This document shows, one piece after another, positions 28,915 through 37,799 of a DNA stretch of 64,000 nt. Each line of letters opens with the position of its first letter. Position 1 is the stretch's first letter. Both the position numbers and the translations under genes were made by a program. Source of the stretch: Flavobacterium aerium. GTDB taxonomy: Bacteria; Bacteroidota; Bacteroidia; Flavobacteriales; Flavobacteriaceae. The stretch lies in assembly GCF_030766725.1 (NCBI RefSeq), contig NZ_JARQWR010000002.1, forward strand, positions 62,001 through 126,000, written 5' to 3'. The notes beneath the pieces were generated by a model. It was not told the DNA's origin, did no database searches, and was given only the letters and a program-made list of their open reading frames with translations.

Positions 28915-29343
28915 ATGAAGAAGAGTATTTTTGCATCAATGGTATTGGTTTTTACCATAGCACTAACATCTTGTAATAGTATGAAAAAGGTAAGTTCAAC
29001 AGATGGATTAACGAATAATGAGTGGGAGTTAGCGACTTTAAATGGTGCAGAACCAAATCGTACAGAGGATTTTTTAAATGGTTTACCGTATTTGAATTTT
29101 ACAAAAGATAATTCAGTTAATGGATCATCAGGATGCAATCGATTATTTGGACCTTATGATTTGAAGGCAAATGGCGAGATCAAACTGGATAAGATGGGAA
29201 TGACAAGAATGGCTTGTCCTGGTAAAGGAGAAAGTAAATTTATGCAAGCTTTGAATAAAGTAACAAGTTTGAAAATAAAGAAAAACAAGTTGGTTTTGAT
29301 GGAAGGGACGAATGAAGTGATAACGATGACTCCAAAAAAATAA
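28915..29343 (+). CDS. META-domain lipoprotein (HslJ-like)
   Basis: A 142-residue lipoprotein. I start at the ATG 28915 because MKKSIFASMVLVFTIALTSC is a signal peptide with a lipobox (Cys at 20). The mature part is one META domain: NEWELATLNG near residue 35, FTKDNSVNGSSGCNRLFGPY, and the core MGMTRMACPG near residue 100. HslJ-type proteins are linked to heat shock or motility in other bacteria, but the role is not known here. It ends four bases before a second lipoprotein gene, so they form a pair. Confidence 0.88.
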   Translation: MKKSIFASMVLVFTIALTSCNSMKKVSSTDGLTNNEWELATLNGAEPNRTEDFLNGLPYLNFTKDNSVNGSSGCNRLFGPYDLKANGEIKLDKMGMTRMACPGKGESKFMQALNKVTSLKIKKNKLVLMEGTNEVITMTPKK

Positions 29344-29346
29344 ACA

Positions 29347-30132
29347 ATGATAAATTTCAAATCACTTTTATTAATTGCAGGCGGAGTATTGGTTATGATT
29401 TCATGCGGAAGCAGAATCAAAAAGATTGATGCTGATTCTTTTGCAAATGATGAAATGAATAAAACAGCAAAAGTTCCGACCTATTTTTTTAAAGGAACGG
29501 GAAATGAGCCCTTTTGGAATGTTGAGATTACAACAGACAGCATTAAATTTAATTCGGTAACCGATTATGGAGGTTTTTCAGCCAGTGGAGTCAAAATGAC
29601 TGCGCTGATGGATGCCAATATAAAAGAATATAAATCAGAATCGAAATCGGGTACGATTAAAGTTATAGTGCAGCAAAGCAAATGTGTGGACAATATGTCT
29701 GGTCAGGAAAATAAATATACTGTAAAAGTAGAAATTAAGAAAAGACTAGATTTTAATACCGAACTATTTGAAGGCTGTGGAAATTACGTTGTAAATTATA
29801 GACTTCATGATATATGGGTACCCGAAGAAATTGAAGGTAAAAAAGTTACAGCTAGCGATTTTGGAAAAGAAATTCCAGTAATGGAAATTAATGCTGCCGA
29901 AGCTACCTTTATGATTGATTTAAAGTATGGAGCCACTGTAAAAGGAAAATTATTCTCTGAGAATAAACTGTTGCGATTCGTGGATATCAATACAACAGAG
30001 AAAAAGCCAAAACCAATATCAGTTGAGTTTCTTACTGCACTGAAAGGTGTTACTCATTTTGAAATAAAAAATAATAGACTATACCTTTCAAATCCAGACG
30101 GAATGAAAGCCGTCTTTAGGAAAGTAGATTAA
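29347..30132 (+). CDS. Lipoprotein with COG3650-like and META-like domains
   Basis: A 261-residue protein with a signal peptide and lipobox (VLVMISC, Cys at 20). The middle part has KGTGNEPFWNVEI, the signature of COG3650-type outer membrane lipoproteins, with Cys at about residues 119 and 141 that may pair. The C-terminal quarter (from about residue 175) resembles a degenerate META domain, ending LKGVTHFEIKNNRLYLSN. It follows the other META lipoprotein with a three-base gap, and ends at a bidirectional terminator. Confidence 0.75.
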   Translation: MINFKSLLLIAGGVLVMISCGSRIKKIDADSFANDEMNKTAKVPTYFFKGTGNEPFWNVEITTDSIKFNSVTDYGGFSASGVKMTALMDANIKEYKSESKSGTIKVIVQQSKCVDNMSGQENKYTVKVEIKKRLDFNTELFEGCGNYVVNYRLHDIWVPEEIEGKKVTASDFGKEIPVMEINAAEATFMIDLKYGATVKGKLFSENKLLRFVDINTTEKKPKPISVEFLTALKGVTHFEIKNNRLYLSNPDGMKAVFRKVD

Positions 30133-30150
30133 GCTACAAGTACAATAAAA

Positions 30151-30184
30151 AAAAATCCCTCTAGAATTTTCTAGAGGGATTTTT
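30151..30184. terminator. Bidirectional terminator between convergent genes
   Basis: An 11-bp stem ATCCCTCTAGA/TCTAGAGGGAT (30155-30165 and 30170-30180), flanked by A-runs on the left and T-runs on the right, so it works for the plus-strand lipoprotein genes and the minus-strand gene that ends at 30185. Confidence 0.9.
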
Positions 30185-30583
30185 TTATGGATGCATTTCA
30201 AATAATTGAATCTGGCTTTTAAGTCGTTCGATTAATAAATTCATCATCCGTTTATTCAAGGCAGAAGAATTCGCAATGTACTCTTTGAACTCATCTAAGG
30301 TAAACAAACCAATAATCATTCCTTTTAAAGCATTTCTAAACTTGATGTCTTTTTGTATGGCATTGTCAATGTAGATAAACTTCTTCTCTAAGGAAAGATT
30401 GTAAAAATCATTTTTATACTTGGAAATGTAATTGTGGAAAGAAGCGATGAAAAGATCGTTTTGAAGTTTGAGAATAGGTCTTAGTGTTTTGTTCTGAAAT
30501 TGTTCTTCAGCAGAGGATTGCGGGTTAATTTCCCCTAAAATAGCACCTCTAAATTCGATAATAAAAGGATCTCTATCGTTCAT
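30185..30583 (-). CDS. Conserved hypothetical protein downstream of ompA
   Basis: A 132-residue soluble, mainly helical protein (opening MNDRDPFIIEFRGAILGEI) with no signal peptide or membrane segment. I do not recognise a domain. Such genes next to flavobacterial ompA genes are sometimes labelled 'glyoxalase', but I see no glyoxalase metal ligands to support that name. The stop codon overlaps the terminator at 30151-30184, and a terminator for ompA lies upstream, so it is probably transcribed separately from ompA. Confidence 0.65.
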   Translation of the reverse strand: MNDRDPFIIEFRGAILGEINPQSSAEEQFQNKTLRPILKLQNDLFIASFHNYISKYKNDFYNLSLEKKFIYIDNAIQKDIKFRNALKGMIIGLFTLDEFKEYIANSSALNKRMMNLLIERLKSQIQLFEMHP

Positions 30584-30605
30584 ATTTTCTTTTAAAGGTA
30601 TAAAA

Positions 30606-30635
30606 AAAACCTGTTCAAATGAATGAACAGGTTTT
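30606..30635 (-). terminator. Terminator of ompA
   Basis: On the minus strand the stem AAAACCTGTTCA/TGAACAGGTTTT (30606-30617 with 30624-30635) is followed by a T-run, 62 bases after the ompA stop. Its core is shared with terminators at 45659-45689 and 48617-48647. Confidence 0.85.
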
Positions 30636-30696
30636 AAATTTATGTAAAATACAACGTTATACTTTTTCGAGAATAACGATCATAATTTAGTTTGAA

Positions 30697-31962
30697 TTAT
30701 TTTACTTGGAAAGTAACTCTTCTTACTAATTTACGTGCAGCTGCAGAATTTTTATCAACTGAATTATCTTCACCTTCAGCAACAACTTTCAATCTTGATT
30801 CAGCGATACCAGCTTTAGTTAAAACGTTTTTCACGTTTGTAGCTCTAGTATTAGATAATTTAGTGTTATAAGCACTTTTACCTAATTCATCAGCATGACC
30901 AACGATTTCAACAGAAGCAGATGGATTGTTTCTTAAGTAAGTTAAGATGAAATCGATTCCTTCAGTAGAAACGTTTGTTGGAGTAGTTTTGTTGAAGTCA
31001 AAATATGTAGTAACATATCCACCATTAATTAAATCTTTAACTAATTGGTTGTTTGTTTGCTGTACAGCAGTTGTGTTAGAATTGTTACCATATTTTTTCT
31101 CTAAGTAAGATTCTAATTCATCAGGAATACCATTTTGGTTTCTGTCGATAGATCTACCTTTTGTATCAACTGCAACACCAGTGATAGAGTTTGGTTCAAC
31201 ATCTAAGTAATCAGGCACACCGTCTTGGTCAGAATCAACTAACATAGTTTCGATGTCACTAACTCTTTTGTCTAATGCAGATACGATATCATCGTTTTTC
31301 ACTGCATACCAGTCAGCATGTTTAGCATTTTTACCTAAGTAGATAGAGATACCGACAGACGCATTATATAATGTTCCGTTAAATCCTCTGTCTTCTGGAG
31401 CGATAGCACCATCAAAAGTACGGTTTTGATCAATGTTGTTTACCATAGTAAAGTCAGCGTTTAAAGCTACTCTTTCAGATAATTTAATTTGACCTGTTAA
31501 ACCTACGATGAAGTTTACCATTTCGTCAGCACCTTTGTAAGCGTCTTTGTTTCTTAATTGAGAGTAACCAACACCTGTGTGAGCTAAAATGTTCAATCTG
31601 CTAGTCCAGTTTTCGAATTCTAATACTCTACCTAAGTTAACAACCCCTTGAAGGCTTGTTCTGTAATATTGGCTTTTAAATTTGTTAGTGTTGTCAGCAT
31701 TTTCCATGTTGTCAAATCCAACATCAGCTTTCAAACCAAATTTGGTGTTAAACATGTATCTAACTCCAAGGTCAGCATGGTAAAAATTAGCTCTTGAAGT
31801 AGACGATCCAGCACTAAATGGTGTTGTAGGTTTGTTAATTCCTCCCATCAAATCGATAGACCATTTGTTATAACTCTCTGGAGTTTTAACATTTGTTTCT
31901 TGCGCATTTACTGCTGTAAATGACAAGCCTAACATTACTAAGGGAAATACAATTTTTTTCAT
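30697..31962 (-). CDS. OmpA-family outer membrane protein with calcium-type repeats
   Basis: A major outer membrane protein (421 residues) linking the outer membrane to peptidoglycan. It has a signal peptide (MKKIVFPLVMLGLSFTAVNA), an eight-strand beta-barrel region (about residues 25-215), a thrombospondin type-3-like Asp-rich part (DSDQDGVPDYLDVEP and DRNQNGIPDELE, about 240-285), and a C-terminal OmpA peptidoglycan-binding domain with YFDFNKTTPTN, VEIVGHADELG and YNTKLSNTRATNV. Codon use is biased as for a highly expressed gene. A -7 box TACATTTG on the minus strand is at 32020-32027, about 60 bases upstream of the start. Confidence 0.93.
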   Translation of the reverse strand: MKKIVFPLVMLGLSFTAVNAQETNVKTPESYNKWSIDLMGGINKPTTPFSAGSSTSRANFYHADLGVRYMFNTKFGLKADVGFDNMENADNTNKFKSQYYRTSLQGVVNLGRVLEFENWTSRLNILAHTGVGYSQLRNKDAYKGADEMVNFIVGLTGQIKLSERVALNADFTMVNNIDQNRTFDGAIAPEDRGFNGTLYNASVGISIYLGKNAKHADWYAVKNDDIVSALDKRVSDIETMLVDSDQDGVPDYLDVEPNSITGVAVDTKGRSIDRNQNGIPDELESYLEKKYGNNSNTTAVQQTNNQLVKDLINGGYVTTYFDFNKTTPTNVSTEGIDFILTYLRNNPSASVEIVGHADELGKSAYNTKLSNTRATNVKNVLTKAGIAESRLKVVAEGEDNSVDKNSAAARKLVRRVTFQVK

Positions 31963-32019
31963 ACAATTTCTTTTTTTAATTTATTTACTGGCAACAAATT
32001 AATGTTGTTAAAGTAATGG

Positions 32020-32027
32020 CAAATGTA
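32020..32027 (-). promoter_or_regulatory. -7 box of ompA
   Basis: On the minus strand TACATTTG, a perfect TAnnTTTG; no clear TTG at the expected spacing. A leader of about 50 bases would follow. Confidence 0.5.
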
Positions 32028-32087
32028 ATATTTTTCGTTTTAAAAGTTTTAAATTAGATGCAGTTTTAAGATATTAATAACATAACT

Positions 32088-33443
32088 ATGGCCTTAACAA
32101 TCAACCCTTTCACTAATAAGAGTGTATATTCTTACGAAGTATTAACAAAAAAAATGATAGATGAAAAATTAATAGAATCCGATCGTTGTTATATGCTTTG
32201 GAAAAATGTTAAAATTGAAAATCGAAAAAAAAATCTTTCTCAATTATCCAAAATATTAATTTCTCAAAAAAATCTGCTGGGAGCTATGATTTCACAAGAA
32301 ATGGGCAAACCCATTAAACAATCGATAGCTGAAATTGAGAAGTGTAGCCTGCTTTGTGACTACTATTTTGACCATGTTACGTCATTTTTGTCGGGAAGAG
32401 CGATAAAAACAGATGCAAAAGAAAGTTTTGTAACCTATGAACCTCTGGGTGTACTATTAGGAGTAATGCCATGGAACTTTCCTTTTTGGCAAGTTTTCCG
32501 ATTTGCAATACCATCAATTATGGCAGGTAATACTGTGGTAATGAAACATGCTAGTAATGTAATGGGAAGTGCAGCACTTATTGAGAAGATCTTTATTGAT
32601 GCAGGATTTCCTATTGGAGTATATCAAAATCTAGAGATTAGTAGTAAAGAAGTAGCGGATATAATTGCAAATCCTATTGTAAAAGCAGTTTCCTTAACAG
32701 GAAGTGAAGGAGCAGGATCGGCAGTTGCCGCTACAGCAGGGAAATATTTAAAGAAAACATTATTAGAATTAGGTGGATCAAACGCGTTTATTGTCTGTGA
32801 AGATGCAGATATTAAAAAAACAGTTGCTATTGCAGTAAATGCAAGAATGCAAAATGCTGGGCAGAGTTGTATTGCAGCAAAACGATTCCTGGTACACGAT
32901 AAAATTCATGATGATTTTGTAAAACAATTTGCGGAAGCAGTTTCAAAAATGATTCCTGGTGATCCGATGGATATGAAAACAGAAATAGGAACCATGTCCC
33001 GAATTGATCTTGCAGAAGAATTAGAAAAACAAATGAATACATCCGTCAAAATGGGAGCTGTAATTGCCACTGGAGGAAAAAGAAAAGATGCTTTTTTTGA
33101 ACCTACTATATTAACCCATGTTACTCCAGATATGCCAGCTTTTAATGAAGAGCTATTTGGGCCAATTGCAGCAGTAACGTCATTTTCAGATTTTGATGAA
33201 GCAGTAAACCTAAGTAATCAATCTTCATTTGGATTAGGTGTTTCAATTTTTTCTGCAGATGTTGAATTCGTAAAAACTAAAATTCACTTATTCAATGAAG
33301 GAGCCGTTTTTATTAATCAGATGATAAAATCAGATCCAAGACTTCCATTTGGAGGAATTAAAAAATCGGGATATGGCCGCGAACTCTCAGAAGAAGGAAT
33401 TAAAGAATTTGTAAACATAAAAACAGTATTCATTGCAGAATAG
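32088..33443 (+). CDS. NAD(P)-dependent aldehyde dehydrogenase (succinate-semialdehyde type)
   Basis: A 451-residue ALDH-superfamily enzyme. The active-site Cys is in NAGQSCIAAKRF and the general base Glu in LLELGGSNAFIV; PWNFPFWQVFRFAIPSI and the C-terminal ending GIKEFVNIKTVFIAE fit short succinate-semialdehyde dehydrogenases. Similarity within the superfamily makes the exact aldehyde uncertain. The gene is followed by an acyl-CoA thioesterase 88 bases later and divergent from ompA. Confidence 0.87.
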   Translation: MALTINPFTNKSVYSYEVLTKKMIDEKLIESDRCYMLWKNVKIENRKKNLSQLSKILISQKNLLGAMISQEMGKPIKQSIAEIEKCSLLCDYYFDHVTSFLSGRAIKTDAKESFVTYEPLGVLLGVMPWNFPFWQVFRFAIPSIMAGNTVVMKHASNVMGSAALIEKIFIDAGFPIGVYQNLEISSKEVADIIANPIVKAVSLTGSEGAGSAVAATAGKYLKKTLLELGGSNAFIVCEDADIKKTVAIAVNARMQNAGQSCIAAKRFLVHDKIHDDFVKQFAEAVSKMIPGDPMDMKTEIGTMSRIDLAEELEKQMNTSVKMGAVIATGGKRKDAFFEPTILTHVTPDMPAFNEELFGPIAAVTSFSDFDEAVNLSNQSSFGLGVSIFSADVEFVKTKIHLFNEGAVFINQMIKSDPRLPFGGIKKSGYGRELSEEGIKEFVNIKTVFIAE

Positions 33444-33531
33444 ATACTATTGAAGTGATCTTTAAATTCTTTAAAAAGAAAAATAGAGATTTAAATAATA
33501 TAATAAGGACTAATTAGATAATAGAAAAACA

Positions 33532-33924
33532 ATGAGATTTCACACTAGAAAATGGGTTAAACCCGAAGATTTAAATCCTAATGGGACATTATTTGGAGGA
33601 AAGTTATTAGCTTGGATTGATGAAGAAGCTGCTTTGTATTCAATTATTCAGTTGGAAAACCAACGTGTAGTAACAAAATACATGTCAGAAATTAATTTCA
33701 TGAGTTCTGCAAAACAAGGTGATATTGTAGAAATTGGAATTGATGTAGTGAAATTCGGAACAACCTCAATCATTTTGAAAAGCGAAGTACGAAATAAAAT
33801 GACCCATGAAACGATACTTACAGTCGATGCAATTACTATGGTGAATCTGGATAGTTTTGGAAAACCTTGTGCGCATGGGAAAACTACAATAGAATATATG
33901 AAAGATAGACTGGGGAAATTCTAA
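33532..33924 (+). CDS. Acyl-CoA thioesterase, hot-dog fold
   Basis: A 130-residue YciA/BFIT-type acyl-CoA thioesterase. The pattern VKPEDLNPNGTLFGGKLLAWIDEEAA (residues about 8-33) contains the hot-dog active-site region NGTLFGGKLLAWIDE, followed by INFMSSAKQGDIVEIGI. It probably hydrolyses short or medium acyl-CoA. It ends nine bases from the stop codon of the convergent MscS gene, with no visible terminator between them. Confidence 0.9.
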   Translation: MRFHTRKWVKPEDLNPNGTLFGGKLLAWIDEEAALYSIIQLENQRVVTKYMSEINFMSSAKQGDIVEIGIDVVKFGTTSIILKSEVRNKMTHETILTVDAITMVNLDSFGKPCAHGKTTIEYMKDRLGKF

Positions 33925-33933
33925 TTTCTCTGC

Positions 33934-35178
33934 TTATATTCCATCACGATCAGAAGATAATTCATAGATTTCAAGATCAAAATAAATTACAGAGGCGATA
34001 ATGTGGTCGAATATATCGGCCATAATCGCTTCATAATTAATCCATCTTTTGTCACTCACAAAAGCATAAATTTCAAGAGGCATTCCCTGTGGAGTAGGTT
34101 GTAGATGGCGACACATTAAGGTCATATCCTTGTTAATTCCGGGATGACTTGCCAAATATTGATTGATGTATTTTCTGAATAAACCAAAATTAGTCAAATT
34201 TCGTCCATTAATGAATAAAGACTTATCAATTTCATTATTGTGATTGAATTTGTCTATATCAATTTGACGATGCTCAATATAACCTGAAATTAATTGAATT
34301 TTTTTGAATTGCTCTAATTCTTCAGTTTTTAAAAATCGAATACCCGTTGCTTTAATAAAAATAGATCTTTTAATCCTTCTACCACCAGAATTGGTCATTC
34401 CGCGCCAGTTTTTAAAAGAATCAGAAATCAAACTATACGTTGGAATTGTGGTAGTAGTATTGTCAAAATTTCGAACTTTTACAGTAGCCAAGTTGATTTC
34501 AATAACATCTCCATCGGCACCAAATTTATCACTGGTGATCCAATCACCAATACGTACCATATCGTTAACCGATACTTGGATACTTGCAACAAATCCTAAA
34601 ATGGTATCCTTGAAAATCAAAATTACAACTGCCGACACAGCTCCAAATGTTCCTAATAGATAGGTGATCGATTTATTGAATAAAAGTGAAACTATAACAG
34701 TCACAGCAAATATCCAAAAGAATATCATGATTATTTGGATGTAACTGTCAATAGGTTTATCACTAAAAGAAGGCAACTTCTTTAGGTAGTCTTTTATAGC
34801 GTTTAAAATACTTCGGGCAATCCACAAACTAAGAAATACAATGAAGAAGCTGATTCCTTTTTCAAAGAAAGGTTCCCAATGTGTAAATCCTTTTAAAATT
34901 AAAGGAAAGGTCTCGTAAATGAATAATAAAGGGATAAGATGAGCAATATAAGAGGCCGTTTTGTTGGCTACTAAGAAATCATCAAACTCTGTTTTGGATC
35001 TTTTGGCGATCCTTGAAATAATCTCCGTTAGTATTTTTTTAAAGATAAAATCCAATATCAGGGCTACAATACAAAGTACAATAATGTTAACAAATAAGTT
35101 AGCGTAACTTGCTACTATTTTGCTAAAATCCCATTCTCGTAATAACTTATAAACCCAGTTGAATATTTTTTTATCCAT
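33934..35178 (-). CDS. MscS-family mechanosensitive ion channel
   Basis: A 414-residue membrane channel that opens on hypo-osmotic stress. There are several N-terminal membrane segments (between residues 20 and 205), then the pore-lining and beta-domain signature FGADGDVIEINLATVKVRNFDNTTT, close to DVIEINLATVKVRNFDN, and a cytoplasmic C-terminal part. The length and topology resemble YbdG-type MscS proteins. It is followed on the minus strand, upstream, by a small DUF3817-like membrane protein (10-base gap), implying a joint transcript. Confidence 0.9.
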   Translation of the reverse strand: MDKKIFNWVYKLLREWDFSKIVASYANLFVNIIVLCIVALILDFIFKKILTEIISRIAKRSKTEFDDFLVANKTASYIAHLIPLLFIYETFPLILKGFTHWEPFFEKGISFFIVFLSLWIARSILNAIKDYLKKLPSFSDKPIDSYIQIIMIFFWIFAVTVIVSLLFNKSITYLLGTFGAVSAVVILIFKDTILGFVASIQVSVNDMVRIGDWITSDKFGADGDVIEINLATVKVRNFDNTTTTIPTYSLISDSFKNWRGMTNSGGRRIKRSIFIKATGIRFLKTEELEQFKKIQLISGYIEHRQIDIDKFNHNNEIDKSLFINGRNLTNFGLFRKYINQYLASHPGINKDMTLMCRHLQPTPQGMPLEIYAFVSDKRWINYEAIMADIFDHIIASVIYFDLEIYELSSDRDGI

Positions 35179-35188
35179 TTAAACGATA

Positions 35189-35458
35189 TTAAATCATTTT
35201 CTTCTCTACATAAAACGTACCAAAAGGAATAATTGAAGCTAAACAAATCAATAAATATTTTTTCATTGGCCATTCCAATTCCATTTTAAGCATGGAAGCT
35301 AGGATAATATAGCCAATAAATAATATACCATGAGCCATTCCTACTGTTCTAACATATTCTGGCATATCAAATGCATATTTTAGAGGCATAGCTACGAAAA
35401 AAAGCAATAGAAGAGAAACTCCTTCTAAAAAGGCAATAATCTTGAAAAACTTAATCAT
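35189..35458 (-). CDS. DUF3817-family small membrane protein
   Basis: An 89-residue protein with three hydrophobic segments. The pattern starts FFKIIAFLEGVSLLLLFFVAMPLKY and continues VRTVGMAHGILFIGYII, features of DUF3817. Its stop codon is 10 bases before the MscS gene start in the same direction. The function is unknown; the membrane topology and gene pairing suggest an accessory role at the inner membrane. Confidence 0.85.
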   Translation of the reverse strand: MIKFFKIIAFLEGVSLLLLFFVAMPLKYAFDMPEYVRTVGMAHGILFIGYIILASMLKMELEWPMKKYLLICLASIIPFGTFYVEKKMI

Positions 35459-35571
35459 TTTTGTAAAATAAAGGGAATTAATAAATGTATTTATTTGAAT
35501 ATATCAACAAAGCTAAGGGTTATTAAATTCAAATAAAAATTTAAATAAGAATCATTCTAAATTTATGATTT

Positions 35572-36927
35572 CTATTCCATCCCAGAATTTTGAGGAGCAT
35601 CTTTTTTAATAGATTTTAAAACAAGATAACCCAAAACACCACTAATAAATGACCCAATTAAAATTCCAATTTTAGCTTGCAATTGGTACTCCGGATGAGT
35701 GAAAGCTAAGGTGGTTACAAATAAGGACATTGTAAAACCAATACCAGCTAATAGCCCAACACCAATTAAATGTTTGGTCGTCATTCCATCAGGAAGAACA
35801 GCTATTTTTAATTTGATTAATATAGAAGTTAAACCAAAGACTCCAATAAATTTACCAACAATCAATCCTAGTACAACACCTACAGCAACATTGGTTTCCA
35901 GTAAACTGTCAAAATCAATATCCATAGCTACACCTGCGTTCGCTAAGGCAAATACTGGCATGATAATAAAAGTGACAAAAGGATGTAAGGCATGCTCTAG
36001 TTTTTGTAATGGAGGAATAGCTAAATTGCTAATATCTTTCATCTCTTCTACAGTATGCATTTGTTCATTAGTTAATGTAGGAATTTTATTTTGAGGGTCA
36101 ATCGTACTGAAACGCTCCAAATAAACTTTCATTTTATGGACAAACTGTGTTTCTTCAATACGAATATCTATGGGAATAGTAAAGGCAACTAAAACGGCTG
36201 CAATAGTAGCATGAACACCAGACATAAGGAATGGTAACCATACACCTGCAATACCTACGATTGCATAAAATAAAGTATTTCGGACACCAATTTTATTAGC
36301 AATATATAAAACGGCTAAAAAGGCTAAACCTATAGATAAACTAATATAAGAGATACTAGAAGTATAGAAAAAGGCAATCACAAGTACAGCACCAAGATCA
36401 TCTACAATGGCCAAAGCAGTTAAGAATACTTTTAAAGAAGTTGGAATTCGATCTCCCAAAAGGTATAATACACCTAAGGCAAAAGCAATATCTGTAGCCA
36501 TTGGAATACCCCAGCCCGCATGTACTTCTCCAGTATGGTTCAATACAATGTAAATAAGAGCTGGGAAAATCATACCACCAATAGCAGCAGCGATAGGAAG
36601 AAATGCTTTTCGAACATTTGAAAGTTCTCCAGTAATAATTTCACGCTTCAATTCAAGTCCCACTACAAAGAAAAATATAGCCATTAAACCATCATTAATC
36701 CAATGGTGGAGCGATAAGTTTAAGTGTAATGTATCATTTAAAGCAATGCCGATTTTATGTTCCCAAATTTCATGGTACCAATGTGCCCATGGGGAATTAG
36801 CCATAAAAATCGCAACTATCGCGGAGATAAATAAAACGATTCCACCAGTGGTTGACTTACTGATAAAGTTGTTTACAGGGTTAATAATCCATTTGTCTAC
36901 GGGAGTAATTTTGATTTTAATATCCAT
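35572..36927 (-). CDS. nhaA: Na+/H+ antiporter
   Basis: A 451-residue integral membrane antiporter for sodium and pH homeostasis. The ion-binding double Asp is in TALAIVDDLGAVLVIAFFY (about residues 165-185), and MATDIAFALGVLYLLGDRIP, TGGIVLFISAIVAIFMANS and NLSLHHWINDGLMAIFFFVVG match NhaA. It has its own possible -7 box (minus-strand TATTTTTG, plus coordinates 36947-36954). It is separated from the DUF3817 gene by about 110 bases. Confidence 0.95.
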   Translation of the reverse strand: MDIKIKITPVDKWIINPVNNFISKSTTGGIVLFISAIVAIFMANSPWAHWYHEIWEHKIGIALNDTLHLNLSLHHWINDGLMAIFFFVVGLELKREIITGELSNVRKAFLPIAAAIGGMIFPALIYIVLNHTGEVHAGWGIPMATDIAFALGVLYLLGDRIPTSLKVFLTALAIVDDLGAVLVIAFFYTSSISYISLSIGLAFLAVLYIANKIGVRNTLFYAIVGIAGVWLPFLMSGVHATIAAVLVAFTIPIDIRIEETQFVHKMKVYLERFSTIDPQNKIPTLTNEQMHTVEEMKDISNLAIPPLQKLEHALHPFVTFIIMPVFALANAGVAMDIDFDSLLETNVAVGVVLGLIVGKFIGVFGLTSILIKLKIAVLPDGMTTKHLIGVGLLAGIGFTMSLFVTTLAFTHPEYQLQAKIGILIGSFISGVLGYLVLKSIKKDAPQNSGME

Positions 36928-37120
36928 CCTAATTTTTTAATATTGTCAAAAATAAGAATTATGATTGGTATTTACATGATTTATCGTACCTTGTTTTGCT
37001 AGCTGATGGTATTTTATGGTCGAGAAAACGATAAAAGATACCCTATTAATAATGCAATAAATTAAATAAAAACACTGCAAAAAATTCAGATAAAATTCCA
37101 ATTAAAATGAGGCTAAGAGC
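36928..37120. other. Divergent intergenic region between nhaA and DUF6155 gene
   Basis: About 190 bases, AT-rich. Contains a minus-strand TATTTTTG box (36947-36954) for nhaA; I find no clear box for the plus-strand gene. Confidence 0.45.
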
Positions 37121-37636
37121 ATGAGTAAACGTGATCTAAAAAAGTATTTGGCAGAGCTAAATAAAGAACAGTTGGAAGAACAGTTGATTGATTTGTACGA
37201 TAAATTCTCGGATGTAAAAGTATTTTATGATTTTGTCTTTAATCCAAAAGAAGAGAAACTAATACAAGAAGCAAAAACTAAAATTTCCAATGAATATTTC
37301 CCAATAAAAGGGCGTAAACCTAAGATGAGGAGATCTACGGCACAGAAATTCATCAAACATTTCATGACTTTAGGTGTCGACCCATACTATTTGGGAGATT
37401 TAATGTTTTATAATATTGAAATTGCCCAACGATTTTCAGCCAAAAGAGAAATGAAATACACTTCTTTTTATAAAAGCATATTCAACTCCTTTGAACAAGC
37501 AGTAGAATTCTGTATCGCAAACGGTGTATTAATCGAATTTAAAAACAGAATTCAAGCGATAGAAAAAGAAGTAAATCTTCAGAAATGGGAAAATAAATAT
37601 GAATTTCAAAGCCGAATTGAGAAAATAGATTTCTAA
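37121..37636 (+). CDS. DUF6155-like protein
   Basis: A 171-residue soluble protein matching the pattern of DUF6155 proteins: start MSKRDLKKYLAELNKEQLEEQL, then YDKFSDVKVFYDFVFNP, and a central basic stretch PIKGRKPKMRRSTAQKFIKHF. It is charged and mostly helical. No enzyme motif is visible, so the function remains open. It precedes a helicase gene by 163 bases, possibly on its own transcript. Confidence 0.7.
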   Translation: MSKRDLKKYLAELNKEQLEEQLIDLYDKFSDVKVFYDFVFNPKEEKLIQEAKTKISNEYFPIKGRKPKMRRSTAQKFIKHFMTLGVDPYYLGDLMFYNIEIAQRFSAKREMKYTSFYKSIFNSFEQAVEFCIANGVLIEFKNRIQAIEKEVNLQKWENKYEFQSRIEKIDF

Positions 37637-37772
37637 AAAAGAAGAATTCAATATTAATTTAGGATGTTTTACCTGCTGAAAAGCCAAATTTTGGCATCTT
37701 TCTAGGTCCTTATACATTTTTATTTTCAAATAATAAAAGGCATTTGTTTTCGGATTAAGCGTTTAAAGTGCT

Positions 37773-37780
37773 TATTTTTG
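37773..37780 (+). promoter_or_regulatory. -7 box before the SF2 helicase gene
   Basis: TATTTTTG, a perfect TAnnTTTG, 19 bases before the start at 37800. A TTTG at 37743-37746 is 26 bases upstream, longer than the usual spacer, so the call is moderate. Confidence 0.45.
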
Positions 37781-37799
37781 CAAAATCTTAAAAAATAGA